Shown here piece by piece: positions 8,760 through 19,369 of a stretch of DNA of 64,000 nucleotides; the stretch's first letter is position 1; each line of letters begins with the position of its first letter. The notes under the pieces were generated by a model. It was given only the letters and a program-made list of their open reading frames with translations. It was not told where the DNA came from and did no database searches. This stretch comes from Neptunicoccus sediminis (GTDB lineage Bacteria; Pseudomonadota; Alphaproteobacteria; Rhodobacterales; Rhodobacteraceae), in contig NZ_MDVX01000001.1 of the NCBI RefSeq assembly GCF_001719615.1, positions 785,959-849,958 on the forward strand, read 5' to 3'. A program made the translations under genes and the position numbers.

Positions 8760-10130
8760 ATGACTTCGGCTTGGAAAAAATCTGACTGGCGTTCCAAAGA
8801 GCGGATTCAGATGCCGGACTATACCGACGCGGCTGCACTGCAAGCAGTGGAGACCCGGTTGTCCAGCTATCCACCGCTGGTTTTTGCGGGCGAGGCCCGT
8901 GCGCTGAAGGCGAAACTGGCGGCTGTTTCCCGTGGGGAGGCGTTTTTGCTACAAGGCGGCGATTGCGCCGAAAGCTTTGCGGAATTCAACGCCGACATGC
9001 TGCGTGACACCTATAAGGTGATGCTGCAGATGGCGGTGGTGCTGACCTATGGCGCCAAAGTGCCTGTGGTCAAAGTGGGCCGTGTTGCCGGCCAATTCGC
9101 CAAGCCCCGCTCTGCCGGGACAGAAACCGTTGATGGTGTGGAATTGCCGTCCTACCGCGGTGACATCATCAATGACATTGATTTCACACCGGATTCGCGC
9201 ATTCCCGATCCGAACCGCATGCTGCAGGCCTACACACAGGCGGCGGCGTCTTTGAACCTGCTGCGCGCGTTCTCTATGGGCGGTTTTGCAGATATTCACC
9301 GTGTCCATGAATGGAACCTCGGCTTTGCCAATGCTGCGGGCGCGGCCGAGAAATACACCCAGCTTGCCAACCGGATTTCCGACAGTCTGGATTTCATGAC
9401 AGCGGCGGGTGTCACGTCTGACAATACGTCCTCGCTGCATACGGTGAATTTCTACACCAGCCACGAGGCCCTGCTGCTGGAATACGAAGAAGCGCTGTGC
9501 CGGATTGATTCCACCAGCGGCCTGCCGGTTGCAGGCTCCGGTCACATGATCTGGATCGGGGATCGCACCCGCCAGCCTGATGGCGCCCATGTAGAGTTCT
9601 GTCGCGGCGTGCAAAACCCGATTGGCCTGAAATGCGGTCCAACCACAACGGCCGAGGATCTGAAGGTTCTCATGGCCAAGCTGAACCCTGAAAATGAAGC
9701 GGGGCGCCTGACCCTGATCGCCCGCTTTGGCGCCGGTTCCGTGGCGGATCACCTGCCGCGCCTGATTAAAACAGTGCGCGAAGAAGGGGCCAATGTGGTC
9801 TGGTCCTGTGATCCGATGCACGGCAACACGATCAAATCCTCTTCGGGTTACAAAACACGCCCCTTCGACAGTATTCTGCGCGAAGTGCAGGAGTTCTTTG
9901 GCATCCACAAAGCCGAAGGCTCGGTTCCCGGCGGTGTGCATTTTGAGATGACCGGCAAAGACGTAACCGAATGCACAGGTGGTGTACGCGCGGTTACGGA
10001 TGAGGATCTGTCAGACCGCTACCACACCGCATGTGATCCGCGTCTTAACGCGTCACAGGCGCTGGAACTGGCGTTTCTGGTGGCAGAGCAACTGGAAGAA
10101 CGTGTCGAGGCACAACGTCAGGCTATCTGA
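8760..10130 (+). CDS. class II 3-deoxy-7-phosphoheptulonate (DAHP) synthase
   Basis: A 456-aa enzyme condensing phosphoenolpyruvate and erythrose 4-phosphate, the first step of the shikimate pathway. It is the plant-type class II family: [42 protein letters not shown] and [14 protein letters not shown] are all present, and the length is normal. The ATG at 8760 is preceded by AAGGAG; the open frame upstream has no comparable site. A strong terminator follows, so the gene is probably monocistronic. Confidence 0.96.
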   Translation: MTSAWKKSDWRSKERIQMPDYTDAAALQAVETRLSSYPPLVFAGEARALKAKLAAVSRGEAFLLQGGDCAESFAEFNADMLRDTYKVMLQMAVVLTYGAKVPVVKVGRVAGQFAKPRSAGTETVDGVELPSYRGDIINDIDFTPDSRIPDPNRMLQAYTQAAASLNLLRAFSMGGFADIHRVHEWNLGFANAAGAAEKYTQLANRISDSLDFMTAAGVTSDNTSSLHTVNFYTSHEALLLEYEEALCRIDSTSGLPVAGSGHMIWIGDRTRQPDGAHVEFCRGVQNPIGLKCGPTTTAEDLKVLMAKLNPENEAGRLTLIARFGAGSVADHLPRLIKTVREEGANVVWSCDPMHGNTIKSSSGYKTRPFDSILREVQEFFGIHKAEGSVPGGVHFEMTGKDVTECTGGVRAVTDEDLSDRYHTACDPRLNASQALELAFLVAEQLEERVEAQRQAI

Positions 10131-10152
10131 TCTGTAAACCTCACTGGAAAAT

Positions 10153-10184
10153 AAAAAACGCGGCTTTCGGGGCCGCGTTTTTTT
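10153..10184 (+). terminator. rho-independent terminator of DAHP synthase
   Basis: The stem CGCGGC/GCCGCG (10159-10164 and 10172-10177) has an A-run before it and eight Ts after it. The A-run makes it potentially bidirectional, also serving the convergent PAS gene. Confidence 0.9.
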
Positions 10185-10213
10185 ATGGATAATCGGAATG
10201 CCTCCGGTTTTGT

Positions 10214-11047
10214 TTACTCATTCTTAATCAATCGCAGGTAGGGTTTCCCTACTGCCAGACGTCGGGTGGTGGATTTAGTACCGGATTTGGGTCGGTGAAG
10301 GCCCTCAAATTGCGGGGCAGGGTCTTGGAACCCTTTCGGTTTGTCGGATGCCGAAGGGATGGTATGTCCGGAATCCTGCTGGCGTCCCTGTGGTGAACCC
10401 TGCGCCGGTCTGTGCGCCAGGCTGTCGGGGGGTGTCGGGTCTCGCCCGTCGAAACCCAAGGCTCCCCTGTGCGTGGCGTTCACGTCCATGGCCCCAACGA
10501 TGCGAGTCGTCTTGACGTCGTGTATGTCGAATCGGGCGGGACGCTGTAGCGGCGGGTCGTCAGACACCAGACAGCCCAATATCCGCGAATACTGGCCCTC
10601 TGCATTCTGCATGGGCAGCAAAAGCATGCGGGCGTTCAAGGTCGGTGCGTCATGGGAAGGAGACTTTAGAACCAGTTCGATAATCTTGGGCGCTGTAACC
10701 ATATCATCTAACACGCGGCCCAATTCGTCCCGATGGCCAATTTCAAACAAGGCCCGTGCCGGCATTCCGCGCAATTCCATGCCTAACATCCTGCACAGCC
10801 CCATACCGGCAAGCCTGAAACGCACAACTAGCGGGTTTTTATACTCCAGCACGAACACATGGTCGATGACATGGCTGATCTTGTATGGGTCCAGTTCCGA
10901 TCGCAGCGGGGCAAGGCGGCCCGCCCGCAAACCTTCCCAGTAATTAAAGACGTCGCGGATGACTGGATCCTGCATATCGGTGTGCTTTCGGGCCAGATGC
11001 AATACCTCTGCATCGCCCCTTCCTATCTTTGAGATATGATATCGCAT
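10214..11047 (-). CDS. PAS-domain protein of unknown function
   Basis: A 277-aa protein. Residues about 25-165 (VIRDVFNYWEGLRAGRLAPLR through SRILGCLVSD) match the alphaproteobacterial PAS_5-type single-domain sensor family. The remaining 110 residues are polar, rich in Pro, Gly, Gln and Ser, and look disordered. There is no output domain, so it probably acts by protein contact. The family is common in Rhodobacterales, but its biological role is not established. Confidence 0.75.
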   Translation of the reverse strand: MRYHISKIGRGDAEVLHLARKHTDMQDPVIRDVFNYWEGLRAGRLAPLRSELDPYKISHVIDHVFVLEYKNPLVVRFRLAGMGLCRMLGMELRGMPARALFEIGHRDELGRVLDDMVTAPKIIELVLKSPSHDAPTLNARMLLLPMQNAEGQYSRILGCLVSDDPPLQRPARFDIHDVKTTRIVGAMDVNATHRGALGFDGRDPTPPDSLAHRPAQGSPQGRQQDSGHTIPSASDKPKGFQDPAPQFEGLHRPKSGTKSTTRRLAVGKPYLRLIKNE

Positions 11048-11175
11048 AAGTCACCCTTGCGTATTTTGCACGCATTTGTTGAGAACCGTAGTGTATTTTG
11101 ATAGGGATTTTTTAACAGTCCCCTTGCCGACTATCTGGCACAAAATCGATTCAAAAGTGAGGCATATCTTCATAA

Positions 11176-12060
11176 ATGGTTAATTCTATGACGGCCTTCG
11201 CGTCGGCCAACGGCAGTAGTGGCGCAGTGTCCTGGGCTTGGGAAATCCGCAGTGTTAACGGGCGCGGGCTGGATGTGCGGATGCGTCTCGCGGATGGTTT
11301 TGACGGGCTGGAGGCTGACGCCAGAAAGCAGATCGCCGCGATTTGCAAGCGGGGCACGCTTACCATTGCGCTGCGGGTCAGACGCAACACCGTGGCCCGC
11401 TTTGCACAGCTTAACCCTGAAGGTTTGCAACGGGCACTCGATGCCGCCAGAACCGCAACACAAGCGGCCAATGTCGAAACTGCCCCGCTCGACATTGCAG
11501 CCATCCTTGCGCTGCCCGGTGTGTTTGGCACAGCAGAGACAGAGGCCGACCCGCTCGGCGCGTTGAATGATCCGGTGAAGAAAGATTTTGAAACCGCGCT
11601 AACGGCTTTCGCGCAGGCCCGCGCCTCTGAAGGTAAGGCGCTGGCAGAGGTGCTAGCACAACAGATCGACCGGATCGACAGGCTGTGCGCCCAGGCGGGT
11701 GAAGTGCTCGACCGGCGGCGGGATCACGTGGCGGAGACCATGAAACAGAACCTTGCCCGTGTTCTGGGCAGCACGGATGCGGTGGACGAACAGCGTCTGG
11801 AGCAGGAACTTGCCCTGCTTGCGGTGAAGGCGGATGTTTCGGAAGAACTGGACAGGTTGCAGGCCCATGTCAGCGCTGCCCGCGATCTGCTGGAGCAGGA
11901 AGGACCTGTTGGCCGCAAGTTCGATTTTCTCACGCAGGAGTTCAACCGCGAGGCCAATACCCTGTGTTCCAAGGCCAATTTCACTGATCTGACAGGGATC
12001 GGACTTGACCTGAAAGCTGTAATCGACCAGATGCGCGAGCAGGTGCAAAATGTGGAGTAA
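11176..12060 (+). CDS. yicC: YicC/YloC-family endoribonuclease
   Basis: A 294-aa cytosolic protein. The N-terminal YicC domain begins MTAFASANGSSGAVSWAWEIRSVNGRGLDV and the C-terminal DUF1732 part ends KANFTDLTGIGLDLKAVIDQMREQ, both highly conserved. E. coli YicC is an endoribonuclease that degrades certain small RNAs. The first ATG (11176) gives MVNSMTAF; the internal ATG four codons later matches the usual family start. It lies 2 bp upstream of gmk, the standard arrangement. Confidence 0.94.
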   Translation: MVNSMTAFASANGSSGAVSWAWEIRSVNGRGLDVRMRLADGFDGLEADARKQIAAICKRGTLTIALRVRRNTVARFAQLNPEGLQRALDAARTATQAANVETAPLDIAAILALPGVFGTAETEADPLGALNDPVKKDFETALTAFAQARASEGKALAEVLAQQIDRIDRLCAQAGEVLDRRRDHVAETMKQNLARVLGSTDAVDEQRLEQELALLAVKADVSEELDRLQAHVSAARDLLEQEGPVGRKFDFLTQEFNREANTLCSKANFTDLTGIGLDLKAVIDQMREQVQNVE

Positions 12061-12062
12061 CC

Positions 12063-12710
12063 ATGTCTGAACAGATACGATCCGGGCTTCTGATCATTAT
12101 TTCATCGCCTTCGGGTGCGGGAAAATCCACGCTGGCGAAACGGCTGCTGGCCAAAGATCCGGCGATTGATTTTTCGGTCTCCGCCACCACCCGCCCGATG
12201 CGTCCGCAAGAGGTTGAGGGCAAGGATTATTACTTCAAATCCAAAGATGAATTTCTGCGCATGGTTGCGGATGGTGAAATGCTGGAACATGCCGAGGTGT
12301 TTGGCAATCACTACGGCTCGCCGCTCGCCCCTGTTGCAGCGGCGGTTGCGACTGGGCAGGACGTGCTGTTTGATGTGGACTGGCAGGGCGGCCAGCAGAT
12401 TCGCGCCTCCAGCCTGCGGGATAATGTGGTGTCGATCTTCTTGTTGCCCCCGTCGATTGCAGAACTGGAAAGCCGTCTCAACGCCCGCGGACAGGACAGT
12501 GAGGAAGTGGTTAACAACCGCATGGCCAAAGCGCGGGACGAAATCAGCCACTGGCCGGAATACGACTATGTGCTGGTGAACGAGAATCTGGAAGCTTGCG
12601 AAACCCAGTTGCGCTCTATTGTGACGGCAGAGCGTTTGCGGCGCGACCGTCAACCCGGTCTGGTGGAGCGGGTTCGCGAACTGAATGCAGAATGTGAGGC
12701 AATGTTATGA
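12063..12710 (+). CDS. gmk: guanylate kinase
   Basis: A 215-aa enzyme phosphorylating GMP to GDP with ATP. The P-loop [10 protein letters not shown] is near residue 15, followed by the GMP-binding segment [19 protein letters not shown] and the lid-region sequence [10 protein letters not shown]. Length is normal. It is sandwiched between yicC (2 bp) and a carbonic-anhydrase-family gene (4-bp overlap) in one operon. Confidence 0.97.
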   Translation: MSEQIRSGLLIIISSPSGAGKSTLAKRLLAKDPAIDFSVSATTRPMRPQEVEGKDYYFKSKDEFLRMVADGEMLEHAEVFGNHYGSPLAPVAAAVATGQDVLFDVDWQGGQQIRASSLRDNVVSIFLLPPSIAELESRLNARGQDSEEVVNNRMAKARDEISHWPEYDYVLVNENLEACETQLRSIVTAERLRRDRQPGLVERVRELNAECEAML

Positions 12711-13240
12711 TCTACGAACTGGATGGAATCGCACCGGAACTGGCGGCGGACGGGGATTACTGGATCGCGCCGAGCGCCCAGTTGATGGGGCGCGTGCGGA
12801 TCGAAAGCGGCGCCTCGGTCTGGTTCGGGGCCGTGCTGCGCGGCGATAATGAGCTGATTCTCTTGGGGGAAGGCTCTAACATTCAGGAAAATTCAGTGCT
12901 GCACACGGATATGGGGTATCCGTTAGCGATCGGTAAAAACTGTACCATCGGGCATAAGGCGATGCTGCACGGCTGTACCATCGGGGATAATTCCCTGATC
13001 GGAATGGGTGCAACGGTGTTGAACGGCGCAGTGATTGGTAAAAATTGCCTGATCGGTGCAAATGCGCTGATTACAGAGAATAAAGTCATTCCGGATAATT
13101 CTCTGGTAATGGGCGCACCCGGTAAGGTCGTGCGAGAGTTGGACGCGGCGGCTCAGGCCATGCTGACCAAATCCGCCGAAGGCTATCAGGCAAATATGCG
13201 GCGCTTTCGCAAGGGGCTGGTTCCGGTGGATGCCGGATAA
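12707..13240 (+). CDS. gamma-carbonic anhydrase family protein
   Basis: A 177-aa left-handed beta-helix protein of hexapeptide repeats ([34 protein letters not shown]). The three metal-ligand histidines of gamma-class carbonic anhydrases are visible in HTD, GHKA and LHGC. Such proteins bind zinc or cobalt as trimers; many YrdA/PaaY-like members show low or unproven CO2 hydration activity. It overlaps gmk by 4 bp and closes the operon. Confidence 0.9.
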   Translation: MIYELDGIAPELAADGDYWIAPSAQLMGRVRIESGASVWFGAVLRGDNELILLGEGSNIQENSVLHTDMGYPLAIGKNCTIGHKAMLHGCTIGDNSLIGMGATVLNGAVIGKNCLIGANALITENKVIPDNSLVMGAPGKVVRELDAAAQAMLTKSAEGYQANMRRFRKGLVPVDAG

Positions 13241-13253
13241 TCCGCCCACCCCG

Positions 13254-13856
13254 TTAATGAATTGTTATGTCCAGTGTGGTGTCGCTGAACCGCACATCGA
13301 TGTCCCGCCCGAGTTTCAGAGCCTGCAAGCGGGCCAATTCAAAATGCACTAATGACGACGTCAGGGTTGGCTGGGCAGTTTCCGCAGACAGACACCCCCA
13401 GAGTGCCGGATCATGCCGCACCTCCTTGGCGTTGGTGTGTAAGTCAATCACATCGTCCCTTTGGTGGAGCTGGATTTCCCCGCCATAGGGCAGTGCGCTT
13501 TCACAGCATTGTATTAGTAAAAACAGCAGCTTGGTCAACGGTTTCGCCGTGTCTTGCGAAATCCGCCACTGGATGGCGATCTTGCGTTCCGCAAAGTTTG
13601 CGGACAACAACTGCTGCGCCTGTGACGGGGCCATTTTGGTCTGGCTATTGGCAAACCCGTAGGCAACGCGAATGAACGCCATCCGTGCAGTTGCGCAATT
13701 TACACTATCCGCAAGCAAGACCGCTTCGGGGCAATCTGCTACGCCGGACAGTTCCAGCAGCTCCACACCATTGGCGATAGCGCCAAGCGGACTGGCAAGG
13801 TCATGGCAGATTCTGGCGCTGATGAGGGCTGTAATATCGTCGGAAGTATCATACAT
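13254..13856 (-). CDS. chpT: ChpT-type histidine phosphotransferase
   Basis: A 200-aa protein starting MYDTSDDITALISARICHDL. The segment ARICHDLASPLGAIANGVELL is the dimerisation/His-phosphotransfer helix of ChpT, with His in CHDLASP. The C-terminal domain is a degenerate ATPase-like fold without ATP-binding boxes. In Caulobacter ChpT relays phosphate from CckA to CtrA and CpdR in cell-cycle control; in Rhodobacterales the pathway affects motility and gene-transfer-agent production. The start at 13856 was chosen because it begins the conserved domain and leaves room for the divergent gene at 13891. Confidence 0.88.
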   Translation of the reverse strand: MYDTSDDITALISARICHDLASPLGAIANGVELLELSGVADCPEAVLLADSVNCATARMAFIRVAYGFANSQTKMAPSQAQQLLSANFAERKIAIQWRISQDTAKPLTKLLFLLIQCCESALPYGGEIQLHQRDDVIDLHTNAKEVRHDPALWGCLSAETAQPTLTSSLVHFELARLQALKLGRDIDVRFSDTTLDITIH

Positions 13857-13890
13857 AGGCGTCACCAATAGGTTTAACAAAAGGCTTTCC

Positions 13891-14055
13891 ATGATTGAGT
13901 TTCTGACACCCGGCCAGTTGGTGCGCAATCCCGAGCATCCTGAATGGGGGCTGGGGCAGGTTCAATCTGTTATAGACGGCAAAATAACCGTCAATTTCGA
14001 AGAGGTCGGCAAAGTGGTAATCAATGGCGACCATGTGGCCCTGGAGCCAGTGTAG
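13891..14055 (+). CDS. small DUF3553 protein
   Basis: A 54-aa protein, MIEFLTPGQLVRNPEHPEWGLGQVQSV and onward, matching the small DUF3553 family, whose sequence resembles the beta-rich CarD/TRCF RNA-polymerase-interacting fold. It is divergent from chpT with a 34-bp gap. Function is not established. The longer frame starting at 13672 overlaps chpT and is not credible. Confidence 0.8.
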   Translation: MIEFLTPGQLVRNPEHPEWGLGQVQSVIDGKITVNFEEVGKVVINGDHVALEPV

Positions 14056-14182
14056 CTGGCGTGCTGTGGAATGAGTATGCTACTTTCAGTTGAGTTTTCA
14101 AGTTTTTTTCCTGACGTGCGGTTTGTCTGCAAAAATACGCCGATTGGGTTAATAATTTCCTAATTGGCAGGGGAGGTCCCAG

Positions 14183-14959
14183 ATGATCGTGAATACATCA
14201 CATTTCACCCTGAAGCTGGCAGAGAGCGAACAAGAGCTCGCCGCCGCCCAGCGCCTGCGGTATCGCGTTTTTGTCCAGGAAATGGGCGCCCGTCCCGCCT
14301 TTGACGGAGAGGCTGCGAACCGCGAGTCCGATGCTTTTGATCCCTATTTCGATCATCTCCTTTTAATGGACACGCGGATTCCGGACACTGACAATAACGT
14401 CGTTGGGGCCTATCGCATGATGCGCAGTGAAACTGCCGCAAAGGCGCAGGGATTTTACGGTGCGCAGGAATATGATTTGGGTCCGATCATCCGGTCGGGA
14501 CGCTCTGCTGTGGAACTCGGGCGCAGCTGTATTGATCCGGCCTATCGCAACGGCATTGCGCTGCATCTTTTGTGGCAGGGGGTGGCGGAATATGTGTTGC
14601 GCAACCGGATTGAACTGCTGTTCGGCGTGGCTTCGTTTGCCGGAACCGATCCGACGGCTTATGCCGACGGTCTGTCCTACCTGCACCACGGCCATCTCGC
14701 CCCGCCGCAGCTGCGGGTGGTCGCGCGGCAAAGCGCCCGTGTCCGAATGGACATGAAGCAAGCCGATGCGATTGACCGCGTAACTGCGGTGCGTCAGATC
14801 CCCGCGCTGATCAAAAGCTATATCCGGCTTGGGGGCTGGGTCGGAGAAGGGGCCTATGTGGATCGGGATTTCAACACGATTGATGTGTGTCTCGTGCTCG
14901 ACCAGCAGAATATTCCTGCCAAACAGAGGGCGCAACTGTTGCAGGGGCTGGCGGCATGA
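14183..14959 (+). CDS. olsB: L-ornithine N(alpha)-acyltransferase OlsB
   Basis: A 258-aa GNAT-fold enzyme that transfers a 3-hydroxyacyl chain from acyl-carrier protein to ornithine, giving lyso-ornithine lipid. The hallmark AAAQRLRYRVFVQEMGARP near residue 20 and the acceptor region VELGRSCIDPAYRNG are clear. It is coupled to olsA by a 4-bp overlap. Ornithine lipids are phosphorus-free membrane lipids common in marine Rhodobacterales. Confidence 0.92.
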   Translation: MIVNTSHFTLKLAESEQELAAAQRLRYRVFVQEMGARPAFDGEAANRESDAFDPYFDHLLLMDTRIPDTDNNVVGAYRMMRSETAAKAQGFYGAQEYDLGPIIRSGRSAVELGRSCIDPAYRNGIALHLLWQGVAEYVLRNRIELLFGVASFAGTDPTAYADGLSYLHHGHLAPPQLRVVARQSARVRMDMKQADAIDRVTAVRQIPALIKSYIRLGGWVGEGAYVDRDFNTIDVCLVLDQQNIPAKQRAQLLQGLAA

Positions 14960-15759
14960 CCACTTGGGATGACGGCAGTCGCGCCGTGGTCAAGCCATTC
15001 GGCGTTATGGGCTGGCTGCGCTGTTGCCTGCGTGTGGCGGCGATGGCGGTGATTATTTTCGGTCTGATGGGGCCAATGGTTATGCTGCGGATTTCAGGAT
15101 TCACCGCGGCGGCACAATGGGTTGTCGGGCTGGCCTGTCGCGGTGTGTTGCGGGTGATCGGCCTACCTGTGATCCTTACAGGCACCCCTATGCCCTATGG
15201 TGGCGCGGTGGTGGCAAACCATTGTTCGTGGCTGGATATTTTCACGCTGAACGCAGTGCAAAAGGTGTTGTTTGTAGCCAAAGCCGAGGTGCAGCACTGG
15301 CCGCTGATCGGCCTGATCGCCCGCTCGGTGGGCACGATCTTTATTGAGCGGCGTACCAGTCATGCCGCCCGCCACCGCGCCCTTGTGCTGGACTATATCG
15401 CGCGGGGGCATCGGTTGTTGTTCTTTCCCGAAGGCACCAGCACGGACGGGCAGCGGGTGCTGCCGTTCCGCTCTACCTTGTTTGCGGCCTTTATGGAGCC
15501 TGATGTGCGAGAGCGACTTTGGGTGCAGCCGGTTACACTGAATTACATCGCGCCCGCGGGAGAAGATCCGCGGTTCTACGGCTGGTGGGGGGATACGGCC
15601 TTTGCGCAGGACCTGTTCCGCGTGTTGGCCCAAGGGCGGCAGGGGCGGGTCGAGGTGGTATTTCACCCGCCGGTTCAGGCCGCCACTGTGGCATGTCGCA
15701 AGGATATGGCGCGGCTCTGTGAGGCCGCCGTGCGCAGTGGGCTACACAATCCGCTCTAG
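14956..15759 (+). CDS. olsA: lyso-ornithine lipid acyltransferase OlsA (1-acylglycerol-3-phosphate acyltransferase family)
   Basis: A 267-aa membrane-associated acyltransferase completing ornithine lipid from lyso-ornithine lipid. The catalytic H-x4-D motif appears as NHCSWLDIF, and the second block is FFPEGTSTDG. There is an N-terminal hydrophobic helix at residues about 20-45. The ATG at 14956 overlaps the olsB stop; upstream in-frame starts would overlap olsB by 70 bp and are less likely. Its 3' end overlaps the convergent thiE-like gene by 18 bp. Confidence 0.9.
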   Translation: MTTWDDGSRAVVKPFGVMGWLRCCLRVAAMAVIIFGLMGPMVMLRISGFTAAAQWVVGLACRGVLRVIGLPVILTGTPMPYGGAVVANHCSWLDIFTLNAVQKVLFVAKAEVQHWPLIGLIARSVGTIFIERRTSHAARHRALVLDYIARGHRLLFFPEGTSTDGQRVLPFRSTLFAAFMEPDVRERLWVQPVTLNYIAPAGEDPRFYGWWGDTAFAQDLFRVLAQGRQGRVEVVFHPPVQAATVACRKDMARLCEAAVRSGLHNPL

Positions 15760-16365
15760 ATAGGCTTTCAGCGCGGCGTCCGGCCCGTCCTTTGCAGACC
15801 AGAGTTCCGGACCAAAGGCAAAGAAATCTGTGACAGGGGCCAGTTTCGCAGCCATCTCAAGGGTAATCGCGCCTTCGGCAACCACCGGAAGCTCGATCAT
15901 TTCGGACCACCATTCAAAGGTGTCAAAATCCACTGGATCGGACACAGACAGCGGGTTTTCCGCCAGCGGACCAAAGGAAATGTAGTCGGCACCGGCCTCG
16001 CCCGCGGCCATGCCGGTATGACGGGAGTTTTCACAAAAGCTGCCGACAATCGCATCGTCGCCCAGAAGTTTGCGCATGTCGCGCACCTGTCGCGGCCCGT
16101 CCGTCAGATGAACCCCGTCCAACCCGTGAACCGCCGCGATCTTGCCGTGGTTTTCCACCACCAGTGGCACATCGCGGGCATGGCAGACTTCGCGCAGGTT
16201 ATCAGCCGCGCGGCCAATATCCTCTGCCGCTTCGGAAGCACAGCGCAAGCGCACGCAGGCCACCTCAAAATTGTCGAGCATCCGGCTCAGCTCTGCCGAG
16301 AAGGCGGAAAGCTCGAACTGCGGGGGGGTGATAAGGTAAATCTGGGGATGTTCTGGATCGGCCAT
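15742..16365 (-). CDS. thiE: thiamine phosphate synthase-like protein (ThiE/TenI fold)
   Basis: A 207-aa TIM-barrel protein with ThiE-family landmarks: LITPPQFELSAF at the start, VENHGKIAAVHGLDGVHLTDG, and GADYISFGPL. In the family the enzyme joins the thiazole and pyrimidine phosphates to thiamine phosphate. The usual pyrophosphate-binding loop after GVHL is TDGPRQV rather than the common GQxD form, so a TenI-like or divergent role is possible. It lies downstream of enolase on the same strand, beyond the enolase terminator. Confidence 0.75.
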   Translation of the reverse strand: MADPEHPQIYLITPPQFELSAFSAELSRMLDNFEVACVRLRCASEAAEDIGRAADNLREVCHARDVPLVVENHGKIAAVHGLDGVHLTDGPRQVRDMRKLLGDDAIVGSFCENSRHTGMAAGEAGADYISFGPLAENPLSVSDPVDFDTFEWWSEMIELPVVAEGAITLEMAAKLAPVTDFFAFGPELWSAKDGPDAALKAYLERIV

Positions 16366-16518
16366 GACTGCACCTTTGGACTTGTGACGGGTGTCTTATC
16401 GCCTGCGTAGCCTGTCGTCCAGCAATTTAGCAAGAGCCGCAGCGCCCAAGCACGGTTCCGAGACCAAAATGGCACATTTCCAGCGCCGGATTACCGAAGG
16501 AGCAGACCGCGCCCCATA

Positions 16519-16546
16519 AAAAACCGGACGCACGCGCCCGGTTTTT
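16519..16546 (-). terminator. rho-independent terminator of enolase
   Basis: AAACCGG and CCGGTTT flank a GC-rich loop with A- and T-runs on either side. On the minus strand the hairpin lies about 20 bp after the enolase stop and ends in a T-run. Confidence 0.85.
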
Positions 16547-16567
16547 TGTGTTTGCAAAGGGGGAGGC

Positions 16568-17860
<1,293 letters not shown>

Positions 17861-17890
17861 TCAGTTCGTTCGGTTAACAGGGCATGTGGC

Positions 17891-18817
17891 TTATGCCGCT
17901 ACGGTTTGGGGAGGGATGGCGCGGGCCAGTCTGCGTTCGCGCAGCCAGACATAAAGTCCGGCCGCTACAATCACAGCGGCGCCAAACAGGGTTTGCAGGG
18001 TCAACACCTCGTCAAAAACGATGACAGAGAGGGTGAAGGCAAAGATGATGCGGGAATAGCGGAAGGGGGCCACGGCGGAAATATCCCCGATGCGCATGGC
18101 TGAGGTGATCGCGAAATACCCGATCCCCGAAAACACGATCAGTCCGCAAATATAGCCCGCAGTCAGCAGGTCCGGAATCTGCCACGGCGCACCGAACAGG
18201 GACAGGATCACACCGGCGATTGCCACCGTGAAGAATCCCCATGTGGAGGCTTGCAGGTTGGGTACGTCCTTTGGGATGAACCGCGTGGACAGATCCCGCC
18301 CCGCAAGGCCGAACACGCCGATAATCGCCAGCAGGGAGCCGGTGGAAAACAGGGCGGGATGGGCCTCGGTTGTTTCTGCAAAAGGGTTGAGAATAATAAG
18401 AACGCCGCTCATCCCTACAAAAATCGCGCTCCAGCGCCGCCAGCTTACAGATTCCCGCAGGAACAGTGCCGCGCCAAGCGTGACCAGCAGCGGGGTGACT
18501 TGCAGGATCGAAGAGGCGGTTGAGAACGGCAGGATGGTCAGCGCCATCAAGAAACCGCAAGCGGCGACGATTTCTGCAACGCCGCGGCTGAGGATCGCAG
18601 GGTGCAAAATACGCCGCGACAGAACCGGTGTACCGCTGGCTTTGGTCAAAAGCCCGAACAGCACCGTGCCGCCAATCCCCATAAAAAACATCACTTCGGA
18701 CGGGGGCAGCGTCAGCGCGGCCAGTTTGACAAACATATCCGTCGCGGCGAAGGCCGCCATTGACAGGATCATCATCATGATCGCGCGCAACGTGTCGCTT
18801 TGTGGGGCGAATATCAC
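17891..18817 (-). CDS. EamA/DMT-family membrane transporter
   Basis: A 308-aa protein with ten predicted helices as two EamA repeats. The start MIFAPQSDTLRAIMMMILSMAAFAATDMFVKLA is typical, with a second repeat beginning near residue 155. Substrate is unknown; the family exports metabolites and amino acids. Its ATG overlaps the stop of the upstream fur-family gene by 4 bp, so the two form an operon. Confidence 0.85.
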   Translation of the reverse strand: MIFAPQSDTLRAIMMMILSMAAFAATDMFVKLAALTLPPSEVMFFMGIGGTVLFGLLTKASGTPVLSRRILHPAILSRGVAEIVAACGFLMALTILPFSTASSILQVTPLLVTLGAALFLRESVSWRRWSAIFVGMSGVLIILNPFAETTEAHPALFSTGSLLAIIGVFGLAGRDLSTRFIPKDVPNLQASTWGFFTVAIAGVILSLFGAPWQIPDLLTAGYICGLIVFSGIGYFAITSAMRIGDISAVAPFRYSRIIFAFTLSVIVFDEVLTLQTLFGAAVIVAAGLYVWLRERRLARAIPPQTVAA

Positions 18818-19248
18818 TTCTTCGACCGTTCTTTCCCAGTATCGCGGGGGACGCCGTAAAGTTCCATTTTATGACCGCGCAAATCATAGCCGAGCTTGGC
18901 GGCGATGCGTTCCTGCAATGCCTCGATTTCGGGATCGACAAATTCGATAACCTCGCCGGAGTGCAGGTCGATCAGGTGGTCGTGGTGGTCGCGCTCTGCG
19001 TCTTCATAGCGGGCGCGGCCATCGCCAAATTCCAACCGCTCCAGAATGCCCGATTCCTCAAACAGTTTCACGGTGCGGTAAACGGTTGCGATGGAAATTC
19101 CGCCGTCCACCTCGGAGGCGCGGGCGTAGAGTTCTTCCACATCGGGATGGTCTTCGCTGTTCTGCAAGACACGGGCAATCACACGGCGCTGCTCCGTCAT
19201 GCGCAGGCCCGCAGCCTCGCATCGCTCTATGATTGTGGGTGGTGTCAT
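18814..19248 (-). CDS. fur: Fur-family metal-responsive regulator
   Basis: A 144-aa regulator. The winged helix spans residues about 5-85 (RMTEQRRVIARVLQ, ISIATVYRTVKLFEE). The metal site appears as ERDHHDHLIDLHSGEVIEF, the classic Fur HHDH. The start at 19248 is preceded by AGGGA; the frame extends 13 codons upstream without support. It may sense iron (Fur) or manganese (Mur), as alphaproteobacterial Fur-like proteins often respond to manganese. It is co-transcribed with a DMT transporter. Confidence 0.88.
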   Translation of the reverse strand: MTPPTIIERCEAAGLRMTEQRRVIARVLQNSEDHPDVEELYARASEVDGGISIATVYRTVKLFEESGILERLEFGDGRARYEDAERDHHDHLIDLHSGEVIEFVDPEIEALQERIAAKLGYDLRGHKMELYGVPRDTGKERSKK

Positions 19249-19369
19249 GGCCGAGTCCCTCTTGTTGTGAGGGGTTTTAGCGGCCATGGCGTTTGGTGCA
19301 ACCCTGTTAACGTTCGCAGTGCTTCAAAAACATGGCGTAGCAGGCCGGTTTACCCAGCGGTTTAGCGGC

